From assembly GCA_003313425.1 (NCBI GenBank), contig NHZP01000006.1, forward strand, positions 1,736,001 through 1,800,000: 64,000 nucleotides of DNA. The letters are read 5' to 3'. Below the pieces are notes generated by a model, which had not been told where the DNA came from, did not search any database, and was given only the letters and a program-made list of their open reading frames with translations. Shown here one piece after another: positions 24,757 through 36,484 of the stretch; positions within the stretch are counted from its first letter, which is position 1; the number at the start of each line of letters is the position of its first letter. The position numbers and the translations under genes were made by a program. Origin of the DNA: Pseudopyrenochaeta lycopersici (Eukaryota > Ascomycota > Dothideomycetes > Pleosporales > Pseudopyrenochaetaceae).

Positions 24757-24874
24757 TTTAATTTGGTTCAATTTGGGCTTGAGATGGTGGAGTTATAGGG
24801 GGTGGTTGGCAATAGGGGTTGAAGTTGGTGTTGGTACGCGATTTTGCAGTGCGGGGAACTTTGCTTTCCGCGTG

Positions 24875-25725
24875 ACAGGGTATGCAATCATGAGGTATGA
24901 GAGGTCACTTGAAGTGTCCCGCCAGCACTCTTCGCTCCCGTTATTGTATTCGCTGTCCATTATCTCCGACTATATGTCCATCCTCCATCTCATATTAGAG
25001 TGGGGTTAGCGTGACAGCATGCAGGGTTGCTAATATGAATCTATGCCTTGGATGGACGGCTATGCTCTGTCCTGCTATTTGTGGACGATGTCGGTAATCA
25101 GGCGGGCCGTTGATGTCGGGGCAGCCAATGACACCATGTTAGGATCACATCTCAGGTTTAACACCAGCCTGAGTATTTGTTCAAGAACAGCGTAGCTATA
25201 GGAGAAAGCGAAGGAGGCAAAGGAGGAAGCGCCACTGTTGTAAAGTGGCTTGCTTGAAAGCCTTAGGAAGCCCCTCGGCGGATGTATGGTCCCCGGGTCA
25301 ACCGCGCGAGCATGAACTAAAGAGCGGACGGGCGGAGAGGCTAATGGAAGTCCAACGACACCTCCTAAGCCTCTTCGTATCTAGCAAGGGCTTCTGCCCG
25401 CATCTAGTGATATCTAGTGGATACCTCTCTAAGCCCGGACGAAAAAGTTGACTAATTACAGACTATCCCCGACTTACAGGCCCCACGGCAGATGCATACG
25501 ACGACTTGGCAGGGTTGATTAGGAATTGAGAGGCGGAGAATAGGTAAGCTTCTCCAGATCCTCTACCCGGGATCCTAGACCCCAGAATTACCGGGTGGCA
25601 GTACCTAAAGATGTGGTCCCAGGAGTGGACAAGATGAAACCCTAAAACTTAAAATTAAAAGACGCTGTGTTTCCTACTATCCCAGCAACACTTAGGCCCG
25701 TCCACCTGTTAAAAGCCTTGCAGCT
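24875..25725. other. Unassigned ordinary-composition sequence
   Basis: Lies between mariner-1 and the MFS pseudogene. GC content is visibly higher than in the repeats. An open frame at 25,245-25,451 has no recognisable domain. The last 150 bases would be the promoter side of the transporter gene. Confidence 0.4.
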
Positions 25726-27286
25726 ATGGCGAGCGACAAGTCCTTGAGTCCCGATGCGATTTATAATGAGGAAGCTGGGCTTCCTACTGTGGGAGCCTTT
25801 GATAAGGCTAGGGAGGCGAAGTTGATACAGAAGATTAATCTGCGATTGCTTCCTATTCTCGGAGCTCTTTATTTGATATTATTTATTAACTGCGGAAACG
25901 TATTACCCCTTATATAAACTGACTAGATATTGAACGCTGACAATCTATAGATTGGTGTCGCCCGCGTTGCTGGCATGGGCCAAGATCTCCAGCTCTAGGT
26001 CGGGAACCGATCCACTACTGTCCTCGTACTTTTCTTCCCTACCTACTTCTTGCTTGAATTGCCCTCTAATATTGTGCTACGCAAAGCTGGAGTGGCTAAT
26101 TAGCTGTCATTTATCGCCTTCTCCTGGGGTGTTATCATGATTGGACAAGCATTTGCTAAAAATTGGTGGTCTCTTAGTATCTGCCGTCTTCTCGTAGGCG
26201 CTATGGAGGCAGGTTTCTTACCGGGCTGCGTATACCTGATTACTTGTTGGTACCTCAGATACGAGGCACAAAAGCGGTTGGGTGGCTTGTACCTTTTCTC
26301 GGTTGCGATAGGTGGCTTTACTAACCTCCTCGCCTACGGCCTTATGCAAATGGAAGGCCTAGGTGATGTGCGCGGCTGGCAATGGTACGTGGTATTAACT
26401 ATTCGATTGCATGTGGTACAAGCGCTGACTGTACACCTCGATCCAGGATCTTTATTATTGAAGCAATCATCACCTGCGTCGCTGCAACCATAGCCTAGTT
26501 TTTTATCGACTTCCCTGATAAGGTAGAGAAAAAGGGATTCTTAACCCACGAAGAAGCTACCTTTATCTTGTAAAGAATTGAAGACGACCGAGGCGATTCT
26601 GTGGCAGATCTGTTAACATGGGCTGTACTATTCTACTATCTTGGAGACTGGAGGCTGTGGGCATATGCTGTCCTCTTTATGTTAATAACAATGCTAGTTT
26701 ATGTATTCTCGTATTTCCTACTGTACCAATTATTCTCGTTGGTATGGGATACACAGGAGGGTAAGTAAATGCTTTACCAGCTCCTCCTGCTATTACTGCT
26801 GCTGTGGTTGCTTTTGACTTTGCATGGCTAGCTGACAGGAACCAAATCCGCACTCTATTTATCGCCATACAAAGTCTTATTGTTATTACTGGACTTATGC
26901 TCGTTTCCTACGCTACTAATAACCACGTTCGTTATTTTGGAACCTTTCTTGGTGTCATAGGTGCGCAGGGAAACGTACCTGCTATTCTTGCCTACTAAAG
27001 CAACAATATTAGAAGTCAAAGTAAGAGATTAGTGGGAAGTGCTCTATAAATCGGATTCGGGGCCCTTAGTGGCATCCTTGCCTCTACAACCTTCTAGCAG
27101 AAAGATGCACTAAAATACGCAACCGGCCTGTGGGTGAGCGCTGCCCTACAGTTTCTGACTCTTTTTATCCTGTGTATAACCTCCGTCTATTTCTGGAAGA
27201 TGAACAAGAAAGTTAAGAAGCAGGAGCAGAGGGGAGAACTGGTGGACCTTATCGAGGGCCAGGTGGGCTTCAGATATACGTACTAG
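25726..27286 (+). pseudogene. MFS transporter of the anion:cation symporter (Dal5/Tna1-like) family, broken
   Basis: ATG at 25,726. Intron 1 at 25,900-25,950 (GTATTA, CTGAC, ATAG) and intron 2 at 26,385-26,446 (GTACGT, CTGAC, CCAG) splice in phase. The spliced product has about 481 residues, normal for this family: NIGVARVAGM after TM1, WWSLSICRLLVGAMEAGFLPG in the first half, RIEDDRGDS in the loop, GMGYTGG and DFAWLADR in the second half, and the family's C-terminal GFRYTY. It would import an organic anion or vitamin-like solute at the plasma membrane. It is broken by about seven TAG/TAA stops (first near 25,996, last near 27,094) and a net +2 frameshift near 26,733. The frame is single-copy in this window, so mutation may have spread from neighbouring repeats. 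Confidence 0.85.
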
Positions 27287-28375
27287 TTCATAGATGAGGT
27301 AATATTTATGCTTAGGCCGTTTAGTACCTTCCCTTTTATCACTATACCTAGATTCTATAGATTATATTGCCTTCATTCGTTTTAAATTTGCACTTACTTG
27401 CCGTTATCCTGACGATAAAGAGACTCAGTTGGCCAGTCTTACCACGCAGCTATTTCAGGATGCCACAGGCCAGAATAGAGTATATCAAGATGAAAAAGTT
27501 AAGTTAAAAATAGCTGTCATCTAAGATGTAGACACATCTTCTATGGGAGAGTATTTGAGGTAAAGGGCCTTGCTAGTCAGTTAGGTAGGTGATCACACTT
27601 TTCTGCTGCGGATTGGAACAAGGAGGTATGGAAGACAGGGTGATTCTTTGTAAATTCGGGCAGATTGAGTCGGTACGCGTGTGAGGAGGTCTTCGTAGCT
27701 AAGCGATACGGTCCAATGTTCTTCCAATTCAAGTTCCTTGAAGCTCGACATGGGAGTAGGTGTACGATTATTGGAACGTTCTGGTCACGGGGTTCACATC
27801 CTTATCTACTACGCTATCAAAGGACGAAGGACTTATACCGGACCTGTTACATACGTTCGGCGCAGCGAGTAAATAAGCATTAAGTTTCTTAGCCGTACGG
27901 ACTATACTTGACGTCGTTACGACTAGTTAGTGTGTTTATGGATACGCGTAACATCATTACAAGGACGTAATAAGTGGCGCTCTTCTAGTTGATTTAATAG
28001 ACTGTTCTCTTTGTTTCTCCTAAATGTGAATGTCTCTAGACGTGCAGAAAATTGATGGGTAGCCTCTTTTAGTAATGCTAACTGAGCACGGTGATGGGGC
28101 ACTATGTGTCTTATTGAAATACCTTGAGCTACGTTAAAGAGAATTAGCTAACAGCAGATCTTTAAAATTTTGGCAAAGCTGCTGTGTCGCTATAAGTGGA
28201 TTGCCTTTAAAAGTATTCTGCACCTTTTTAAAGCAGTGTAGGAGAAAAAGATTTATAGTTAAATTTCTTACGTGAGGTTTTACTTTTTAGGGTGGATTGA
28301 GGTATTTCGAAAACCACTATTGCTGATCAGCTCGTTCTTCCCCCTGACTAACTCTCTAGTAAGGACCCCGCAACC
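27287..28375. other. Unassigned stretch with a decayed coding fragment
   Basis: At about 27,350-27,570, plus strand, a coherent reading (FIRFKFALTCRYPDDKETQL, then LTTQLFQDATGQNRVYQDEK) looks like a fragment of a real protein, but I cannot name the family. The remainder to 28,375 shows no gene. A 72-residue open frame at 27,665-27,883 is unsupported. Confidence 0.4.
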
Positions 28376-28790
28376 ATGGCATCTCTCTCTATACTAGGAG
28401 TTGCCATCATTCTCGCACTTTGCGCTTACTGCTATATTATCTATCTAACATTCTTTTACCCTCTTTCTAGAATCCCTAATGCTCACTTTACTTGCTTGGT
28501 CTATCCCTTGCGGATGTGGTGGAAACGCAGGGGCGGCCGTTAGGGAATCTACTCTATCTTTTCCGCCCATTAACGTAAACGGCCTATTGTCCGTCTAGGG
28601 CCAAATAAGATTAGTGTTGCTTTGCTTGACGGCCGTTAGGTCTATGTAGGCGGGTTTAGGAAACCTGTGTGGTATGCTGAGTAGTTTATTAATTACGGAA
28701 CGCTAAACCTGGTTTCGATGGCGTCGCCTAAGGACTATGCGGATTGCACACCGTAAAAGAGAACATGCTGGACGAGTCGTCCTTATTATA
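28376..28790 (+). pseudogene. Cytochrome P450, N-terminal fragment
   Basis: ATG at 28,376 opens an N-terminal membrane anchor (ILGVAIILALCAYCYIIYLT) and the hinge FYPLSRIPNAHF, then KGPIVRLGPNKISVA-like (here KRPIVRLGPNKIS), a GGFRKPVWYAE segment and FINYGTLNLVSM. This order is typical of microsomal fungal P450 monooxygenases. Three or more stops occur (TAG/TAA near 28,541, 28,572, 28,639). Recognisable homology ends near 28,790; I do not see the I-helix, ExxR or the heme Cys loop downstream, so the gene is truncated or decayed. Together with the MFS pseudogene it suggests the relic of a metabolic locus. Confidence 0.75.
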
Positions 28791-30904
28791 CACTACGATT
28801 ATTGTTATAAATCGCCCTGCTTGTCTACGGCACAATATCTAACTTGAGACGACGTAATCACAAATATTCCCGAACTTGAGAGCGTTAAGCAAAGCGCAGC
28901 ATTATACCACGCAGTAACATGCCCCAAAGACACCGCGATATAAACATTACTCGCGTCCTCAACTGCTCTAGCTAAAACTGCGCTGCGCTGTAACTGAGAA
29001 AGATTCGGAATAGCACGGACACGTCCTGACTCTTCGCTCAAGGATGCCTGGGAATGCCTAGGACTTTCTAGAAATGAGGCATTGGTTGCTATGAAAACGC
29101 AAGAATCTGGATTATGTCGAGACTCGAATTTTGGAAAATTCTTGCTATGGTACACATGCTAGGCTTTCTGAACGGGCGTGCCTAATCCCAGGACGCGATC
29201 ACAGACTGCTTGGTGAGTACATCTCCTAGGGACAGCCGGCGCATTTAACCTAGAACACATTTGCACTTGCCTTTAAAGAATATTAACACATGCACGGTAT
29301 TCTAACAGTCCGCGCTACTAAGTTCAAGAGCGGATTGTTATAACTGAACATCTGTAGTCGGCGAGAAGAACCGTGGTTCACACTCGTGTCTGAAGTGTGG
29401 GGTACTTAGCTGGATTACTAATGCAGATGTTTCCTGGCCTTTGACACTATAATTAGTATGAGCTGGCCATCGCTTTGGTTGTTCAGGCACGTTTTGGTTG
29501 CGGACGAAACTTATGGGCTTTATTGTATGATATAGGAGGATGCAATGTCGCGTAAGCTACCGCGGGAGGACCGTCTTTGGCGGTTTTAAAAGAGTTCACA
29601 TACGCTATTTTAGGGCGGTACTTGCTTTTTTCCCGAAGCAAAGATGCTGCACTTGGTAGCTATCTCTGGCCGTAAGCGTAAGGAAAACCTTAGAAATTTG
29701 TTACTATACTATATGCTCTATTTATAGACTGGCATTAATTATTTAGCTTTCGGTTAGTCTGCTAAATATTTAAATGCGCTTCTGCTTAAACAACTCGTAC
29801 GTTAAGCCTCTGTCTTACAACGTAGTTACTCTGGATCCACCCAACTCCAACCCTCGCATATTCGCTATCCACACTGGTTGGTCTGAAAACTAAGATCCAG
29901 TACTTCGTATTCCTTACTTGGGGGTCGGTTCCATCGACCTCCCTCCTAACAACAACATACTATTTGGCATGAAGGTCCTCACTCGCCTCAATGTTATACT
30001 GAACCCATCCTTTTTCTACTTTGCTTATGTCCAAGATGGTATAGCCTACATCCCTTTGTTCCAAGCTACAGTTCATGAACACACCAACGTCGGTGACCAA
30101 CGCGTCTTTTGCCTCCTCCTTTTTTGTCTTCTTGAACCACCTAGTTTTATACCTCTGGGTGAATTCGAGGGTGGTATTCTATTCTATATTGCCAAAAAAA
30201 ATGTCTATGAAGTTGATGCCTCTGTCATATGCTATCTAGGGCTAAGATGGCACGATCCGGGTTTCAGGCGCAATACGCTTCATCTCCTCTACCTTAGACC
30301 TCTGCTATAGGAGATTCCTATAAAGATAGCGCTGAAAGACTCCGTATCTGCTTTAACACCCCCTTGCGTGTGCAATTCTGCGCTCTAGCCCAGATATTGC
30401 GACAGATCTGTTAGTTTTCACTGCTAGGCCGCGCTTTGAGTAGTCTTTAAAAAGAAAGTGAACGAATTCGATGGTACGTCGGTGGCCTGATGCGATAAGC
30501 CGGTCTAGGAAGTTTGGATCAAGCATAAAATAGATCTTTTGAAATGAGCTGAGGAGCAGAATACCTAGGTTAGAAAATTGCTATTTTTAGGTTTTGCAAA
30601 GCTCTTACCTTTGTAGTCTAATAAGATTCTCGCAATAAATCCCTTCGCCACATTCCTAGTAACTACGTTTGATTAGCAGCAAAATGGATAGTTCGTCGTG
30701 CCAAAACTCTTTCTTGCATTACCTAGGCTAGAGGCGTCTTGAGTATAAACATACTCACTCTTCACGCTCCGCTCAAGGAATCCTGCGTTTGAATTAACAG
30801 CAGAAGTTGCAGTAATCGTGCAGTACGCCGACGAGAAGACGTATTTTATTAACTAGGCTTCGCGCTCCCAATCTTTCTGGTTCTACTGAATTATGCAAAG
30901 TGAG
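28791..30904. other. Unassigned; possible decayed gene near 29,850-30,310
   Basis: An open plus-strand frame at 29,918-30,310 is preceded in another frame by PPNSNPRIFAIHTGWSEN (29,840-29,890), which looks protein-like. No family could be named. Remaining sequence shows no termini, repeats or RNA genes that I recognise. P450 sequence may extend into 28,790-29,270 in a form too degraded to read. Confidence 0.3.
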
Positions 30905-31488
30905 TCGATCTAGAGGTATTAGATGCCCAGCCCTTGGCTGCACACCTACTGTGTATCTGGCTCCTTAATAAGAACGTGCTAGCGCATGCGAAGAAACACT
31001 ATAAAGGCCAGCCGGAGGAAGAATGGCAGAAATTCTACAGCGCCTGGAATGATGTGATCAGGAGCGAATCAATCGCCACGTTTAAGACCCGGAATGATCA
31101 GCTACATGAGAAATTTGCTGAAAAGAAAGTCCTGCTAAATTACCTGGATGACACATGGCTGCTCTATAAAGAGTGCTTCGTTGTGGCATAGACTCGGCAA
31201 CATACTTATTTCGACTACACAAGCACGTCACGAGGTGAAGGAGCTCATAATTTCGTGAAGGCATACATTGCGTCAGCAGCGTGTGATTACACATTCGCAT
31301 TCGAGCACATTCCCATGGCACTGGACGATCAGCTCCGACAGGCTGAACTGGAATGTGCTAGGGACTCGATTCTGACGTTGCATGCAGCTGAAGGGCCATT
31401 TTATGCTAATGTTCTCGGCCGCGTCTTTGACAGGCAAACAGCAAAATCGTATGAAAGGAGAAAGCACATCCTGCTGAACATTGAATAA
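30905..31488 (+). pseudogene. MULE (Mutator-like) transposase, C-terminal fragment
   Basis: The plus strand reads AAHLLCIWLLNKNVLAHAKK, matching the HLLCIWH-NKNV block of fungal MULE transposases. It continues with EEEWQKFYSAWNDVIRSES, EKFAEKKVLLNYLDDTWL and, after a TAG (an expected Trp), TRQHTYFDYTSTSRGEGAHN, then KAYIASAACD and HAAEGPFYANVLGRV. It ends with TAA at 31,486-31,488. The first half, with two of the catalytic Asp, and the terminal repeats are missing. Only one internal stop is present, so this fragment has suffered little RIP. Confidence 0.85.
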
Positions 31489-33519
31489 TAGGGATAGCTA
31501 ATAGACTTTGCGGCTATATTGTTTCCTACACTGATGTGCATTAAGTCCAGGTTCCCAGTTACTGCCTTTGTAGGAGTGAGCTATCAGATTCAGCCACGGC
31601 TATGGTGTAAGCGGTGTTTATTGATGACGTGGTCGGAGTGCTTGTGCTGAAGTTATGCAGTTCCTGTGAAGCAGGGCTCTTGGACGATCACCTTCGCTTG
31701 TTTATGACGAGCTCGATGGTAATGGGCTGGCGACTTGATCACCGGTGGAGGGTATACTTTGTCCTTAGCAAGAGTTAGCCCTCAATAGGCGTGAGAGGTG
31801 AGGGGCCTACAAGAGTATCTCGATCTGGCGGCGACCAAGGCTGCCCTGTCTTATCTATAGATGCGAAAACATTGTATCGACTGTTGTGATACGCTAGGAA
31901 GTATATGTCCGCGTTGTATTCGTGGCACAGCTTTGACAGTTCTCTGTAGAGAGTTTTCAAGAGCTTCTGCTAGTTGTTGTTGGCGGCTCGTCTTCCCTTC
32001 GTATGCGCTACCAGCTGGGACTGCGATTGGGACGACATGGCTGCAGTGCTGGAAACACGACCTGGTCGTCTTCCTTAAACTATGAATGTGAGCAGAATAA
32101 ATGGAATCATACTAAGAAAGGGATTCTACTGCCTGTAAGATGTCTATTAAAGTGGCGGTCGCTCTTTTAGACCTATGTATCATGCTGGCAAGGGATGGAT
32201 GCTACTACTGACGACCACGCTAGAAATCACGCTGGCAGCGACTGTGTGCGATAGCTATGAGCCAGTTCACGATGGATGGTAGGTCAACTGTGGTGATACT
32301 CTTCAGCGGTTGCGCTTGGCATAACTGCAATGCTATTGTCTGTATGCTGTACCGATAGCAGCGCCGACTGCGAGTCTGAGAAGATCGCATGCTGGCTGCT
32401 AGTGTTGGGAAGCATTTCCCATCAAGAGCTATACATGGCGGACACTGTAGCTGGTTGGCCGCCTCGTTGATAGAAAACAGTCCTGCAGTCTTGTTGAGGG
32501 TATGTTCCTTACCATGAGTATGGAGCGCATGATGAGCGAAGGTCTTCACAGGCAATGCAATAACAGGGAAAGCGACAGTGTGCAGAAGGAGAGGAAATGG
32601 AGACAAAGGGCGAGTGCAACCACATAGGCCTAGTCAAAGAGAGGCTAAGAGTGGAATGAAGGGTGGAGGGTAAGGACTGCTGAGTGTGGAGTACGAAATG
32701 GGCTCCGCACCAACGTCGAAAGTAGCCTTTCTTCACACGCAGATCTAAGTTTAGAAGCTTACATGTCTTACTCCGCCATTTCGAGTATAGCTTGCGAATG
32801 TGCCGCAACAACTGATCACTTCTAGTCTCTGTTTCCCTTTTTCTTGTCTTTTAAACGTGTGAGACTTGAACAGGTAGCCTCAGCCTCGGCAAGCGTAGGT
32901 GCTCGAGGGGCATGGCTTGGATCGTCCGCGCACACGCTGCTTGTGGGTCTATTAATTATCACTCTCCATAGAACGAACCACAATTGCCAGTACTTTGACC
33001 TACTCTGAAAGGCACATGCACATGTGGAGGCGTGAGAGGAGGATGTAGGTGGCACAATCGGTCCGTAGTAGCTCGCCAGGATGGCCTCCTCTTCCATCGC
33101 CCACAATCAGTATCACTGCGTGCGGCCTAAAGGCGGCTAGAGCCACAGGGTCACCGAAAGGCCCCAATCTTGGCCAGATTATGAAGTGGCCGATCACAAA
33201 ATAATCGAGAATGTCTGTTGCGTTCTTCGGCTTGATTAACTTAGCTTCTTCACATTTCCGGATGCGGAACTGAATGTGTCGCACTTGGGTGTGCTGATGA
33301 TGATGCATCAGGAAGAATTCATGATGAGCAGAAAAGTTGTATTGTGTGTGTATTGTGTCTTGGTCTGGTGAACCTGACCCCGCACGTCTTAGATTATATG
33401 GCAAGATTACTAATGCAGTTTCTTCCTCAGGCTCCCTGAGATGACACCTTGGCCTGCGACAACGCCTGTCACAACCTGCTTTGACGCGTGCCTCTCCCCA
33501 TCTCTCAAACACTATAACC
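31489..33519. other. Unassigned, ordinary-composition sequence
   Basis: Several open frames overlap on both strands (for example minus 32,220-32,606 and minus 33,000-33,536) without any recognisable domain. No tRNA, terminal repeat or tandem repeat was recognised. The last part should contain the 5' end of the mariner-2 element that starts coding at 33,520, but I could not locate its terminal repeat. Confidence 0.35.
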
Positions 33520-33769
33520 ATGACGCCGCCATCCACACCAAAGCGCCGCCACGTCTATCTTACTCGTGATCAACGTGTACGCGTAGACACCCTTCGTCAG
33601 GCTGGCTTTACCTACCAAGCGATTGCAGACCAGCTCTGCATCACAACTAGACAAGTTGGCTATGCTATCAATAGTTAACGCGTCACTCCTAAGAAGCGAA
33701 AAGGTCCACGCCGACATCTCAGCGATGCTCAGATAGACGAGCTTATTACATATATACAACAGTCACGAG
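33520..33769 (+). pseudogene. mariner-2 transposase N-terminus, cut by hAT-2b
   Basis: ATG at 33,520 begins MTPPSTPKRRHVYLTRDQRV, the start typical of fungal Tc1/mariner transposases. It continues through a helix-turn-helix (FTYQAIADQLCITTRQVGYA), one TAA at 33,676-33,678, then RVTPKKRKGPRRHLSDAQID and ITYIQQSR, where the hAT-2b terminus begins. The rest of the gene is not found on the far side of hAT-2b (after 37,966), so it was lost or moved. Confidence 0.85.
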
Positions 33770-33896
33770 CAGTGTGAGGAATGGATGGATTTGGCGGCGC
33801 ATCCATTTGCCAACTTGTAGTTGGATGGATGATGGAAAAATTTTCGGAAAAATCCGAAATCACTTATGCGAGACAAGATAATAGGTTTTTTTACCG

Positions 33897-36210
33897 CTAT
33901 ATAGGCGCTACCTCCGTTTCTTTAATAGTAATAATATTTACCTTATCCTAAGAATGCAAACACTAAGCTGCTTATATCGTAGGCTGCTTAAGATGGTTGC
34001 GACGGGTCGTGATTATAAGCCCTATTTAGCTAAATACACGCTTAGGCTTATCGCTTATTGCTAGAATTAAGAGAATATTAAATGCTACTTAAGCTAGATA
34101 CAGGTACTCCTTAATACTAATAGTCCGCCACTATTTAAGTAGAAACTTAAGCTTAATTAGCTCTTAGTTACTATATCGCTTAAACTTATCTAGGACAGCT
34201 GCTTTTTAGTTATTACTTCGTGCCTTAGCTAAACTTTTTACGCAGTTATAAAATATCTCTAGCGTATTAGGTTTATATATCGTAGTCTTCTTTACTAGTA
34301 ATATAGCATCTAAGAAGGGTAGTTACTTATAGGTTAAACTCTATAGCGACTTAACTACTTTTTAGCTAGCTGTAATCTACAACTTATTATTTGCTTATTA
34401 AGACTTAATAACCTTCTAGGTATAGGCAGGATGTAGCACAGCAGCCGCAAGATGTGCTGGTAAGTCGTTAAGTTTTACGTAGTACTCTTTAGCTTTATTA
34501 AGTGCAAGTTTAATCTGCGTAATAAAGTACTATTAGCTTTTAGTTATAGCTAGTAATACATGTTTATAACGTTCGTAAGCAGCCGTAAGTTCCTTAATAA
34601 TAAATTTAAGGTTAAATTAAACTTTGCTGATCCTACAGGACTTACTATTACCTAGCTAACTTTTAAGGTTTATTATTATAAGCTAGTAAGGCTCTAGTAG
34701 TTTTTAATACTAAGTTAAGATCTCCTAGTCTTCTAAATTAAGCGTATCTTTTAGGATAGTATTCTAAGAATAATCCTTGTCTTAAATCTAGCGTCCTTTA
34801 GACTTCTTATGTACGACACGTTAGCGCTTAGATAATAAGAAGTCTTTAAAAGAGGCTTAGAGTTTAAGGAGTATCTTAATCTTGTTATAGACGCTGTTCT
34901 AGCGTATATTATTACTTCTGTAGAGCTTACGCGTTTTAATTATATTCTATTTAGTTAGGTTAATAATAGACTTAAAGTATTTAAGTTAGGCCTAGTGCTA
35001 CCGTTTTCGTCTTTGTAGACTTGCGTATATCCAAACAACTAGATTATAAGCCTTACTAACTAGTCCTATTTACCTCTATTAATTTAACTCTTCCTTTAAA
35101 TTTGCTAGCACTGACCCTTTAAATTTAAAGAGGTTCTTATTAAAGCTAAATAAGAGATAGCAGGTAATAAGGTTAATAATATGGCCTACACAGCGCAGGC
35201 GGCGCTTATTAGGATTAAAGCTAAATTCTTCTCTAATTACTTTTATTACCGAATTATTGCTTAAAGCATTATCTAGTATAAAAAAGCTAAGTCTGTCTTA
35301 AATACTAAAGTCCTTAATTACGGAAATAACCTACTCTATAATATCTATACCCGCATGCGAGTTAGTTTACTTAGGTATTACTAGCGGTATTGTTTAGTTC
35401 TTAAATTCCGCATTAATAAAGTAAGCAATAATACTATTAAGCGAGAGGTAATTTCTAGAGGTCTAGAGGTTAAAGGAGATATAGATCTTGCTAACAGAAT
35501 CCTATAACTCCTGTTTAACTTTAGCCTTATAAATCCTATCGCCTTTTATAATCTAGTCTTTAATAGTCTTTATAGTAGGTATTGTATCTTTTACGCGGGG
35601 CGAGAGATAGGTAAGAAGGTCGCGAAACAGCTTACTATTAACCTGCCTAATTAACATATTATTATAGATAATCCAGCAAATAAGAAGCTTTAGAAGGTAG
35701 CTTTATTAAAGGCTAATGCCAGCGCATTTAATATCTCTTACTCTTAAGACTTATTTATATCTAAGGCTGCTGGCACTAATATACCCCTTCTTTTAAAAGA
35801 GATAATTTCTCTCTCCTTATTCTAAGTTTTGCCGTAAACTTAGCAGATATATTTAACTATATTTATACTTCTACTGTTAACCTTATAATAATAAGCGTGA
35901 CATGTCTGTAAAATTAGGTCGGAAGTATGGCAGCGGACACATAGCTACTAGCAGGCGCTAGTCTTAGTATGTTTAATTAGTACGCTAAACTTCTAGATAG
36001 GTAAGTTTAGCCTAGCTGTACGCCTTAAGATTAAAATACTAAAGCTAGGAAGTTAAGACTAAATAACACTATTGTATTTAAATTTTAATCCCTTAATTAG
36101 TAAGGCGTCAGCTGTACGCGCTTTTATACTCTACTCTAACTTAAAAGTTAGCTCTGTTAAGATGTCTAAAGTAATATTAGAAACACTATCTAGTAATAAC
36201 TTTACTAACG
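33897..36210 (-). pseudogene. hAT-2b transposase, RIP-stopped
   Basis: Minus-strand counterpart of the hAT-2a transposase. The dimerisation block reads SDKPKRVFS, stop, IGLIITTRRNHLKQPT near 34,010, with the same residues as hAT-2a apart from transitions. The C-terminal tail reads KETEVAPI before TAG at 33,897-33,899. The start is approximate: the ATG of hAT-2a has no exact counterpart here. It is more heavily mutated than hAT-2a in places and less in others, so the two copies were RIP-altered independently. Confidence 0.8.
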
Positions 36211-36484
36211 ACGTTAGCGAAGACAGTAATAAAGGTTGCTTAGAATAAGCTTGCTAAGCCTTCTTTATAATATAGAAACCTTTTTAATATAGAAGTTTAG
36301 AGAGTTTGTACGTATAGTACAGAAAGTTATATAGAAAAAGGTTAATAGTATAAGATATAATAGGTCTGCGGTAGTATTTATAGATATAGTAATAGTATTA
36401 TTAAATATAATAGCCCCTAAGCCCCTGCATATAATATTAAATATAATATTAGATGTGATATTAAATATGATAGTAGATGTGATA

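Larger units (their letters stand above)
20371..24874 (-). mobile_element. mariner-1 (Tc1/mariner superfamily), split by hAT-2a
   Basis: Inverted repeats share CACGCGGAAAGCAAA and CCGCACTGCAAAAT (left 20,371-20,405; right 24,840-24,874, reverse complement). A TA duplication is seen only on the right (24,881), so the exact outer bases are uncertain. Without the nested hAT the element is about 1.4 kb with one transposase gene on the minus strand. Confidence 0.8.

Noticed and set aside
28805..29155. 116-residue minus-strand frame downstream of the P450 fragment
   Set aside because: No domain and no start context; lies where P450 sequence is expected on the other strand.
33000..33536. 178-residue minus-strand frame
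   Set aside because: It overlaps the start and upstream region of the recognisable mariner-2 gene on the opposite strand and has no domain.
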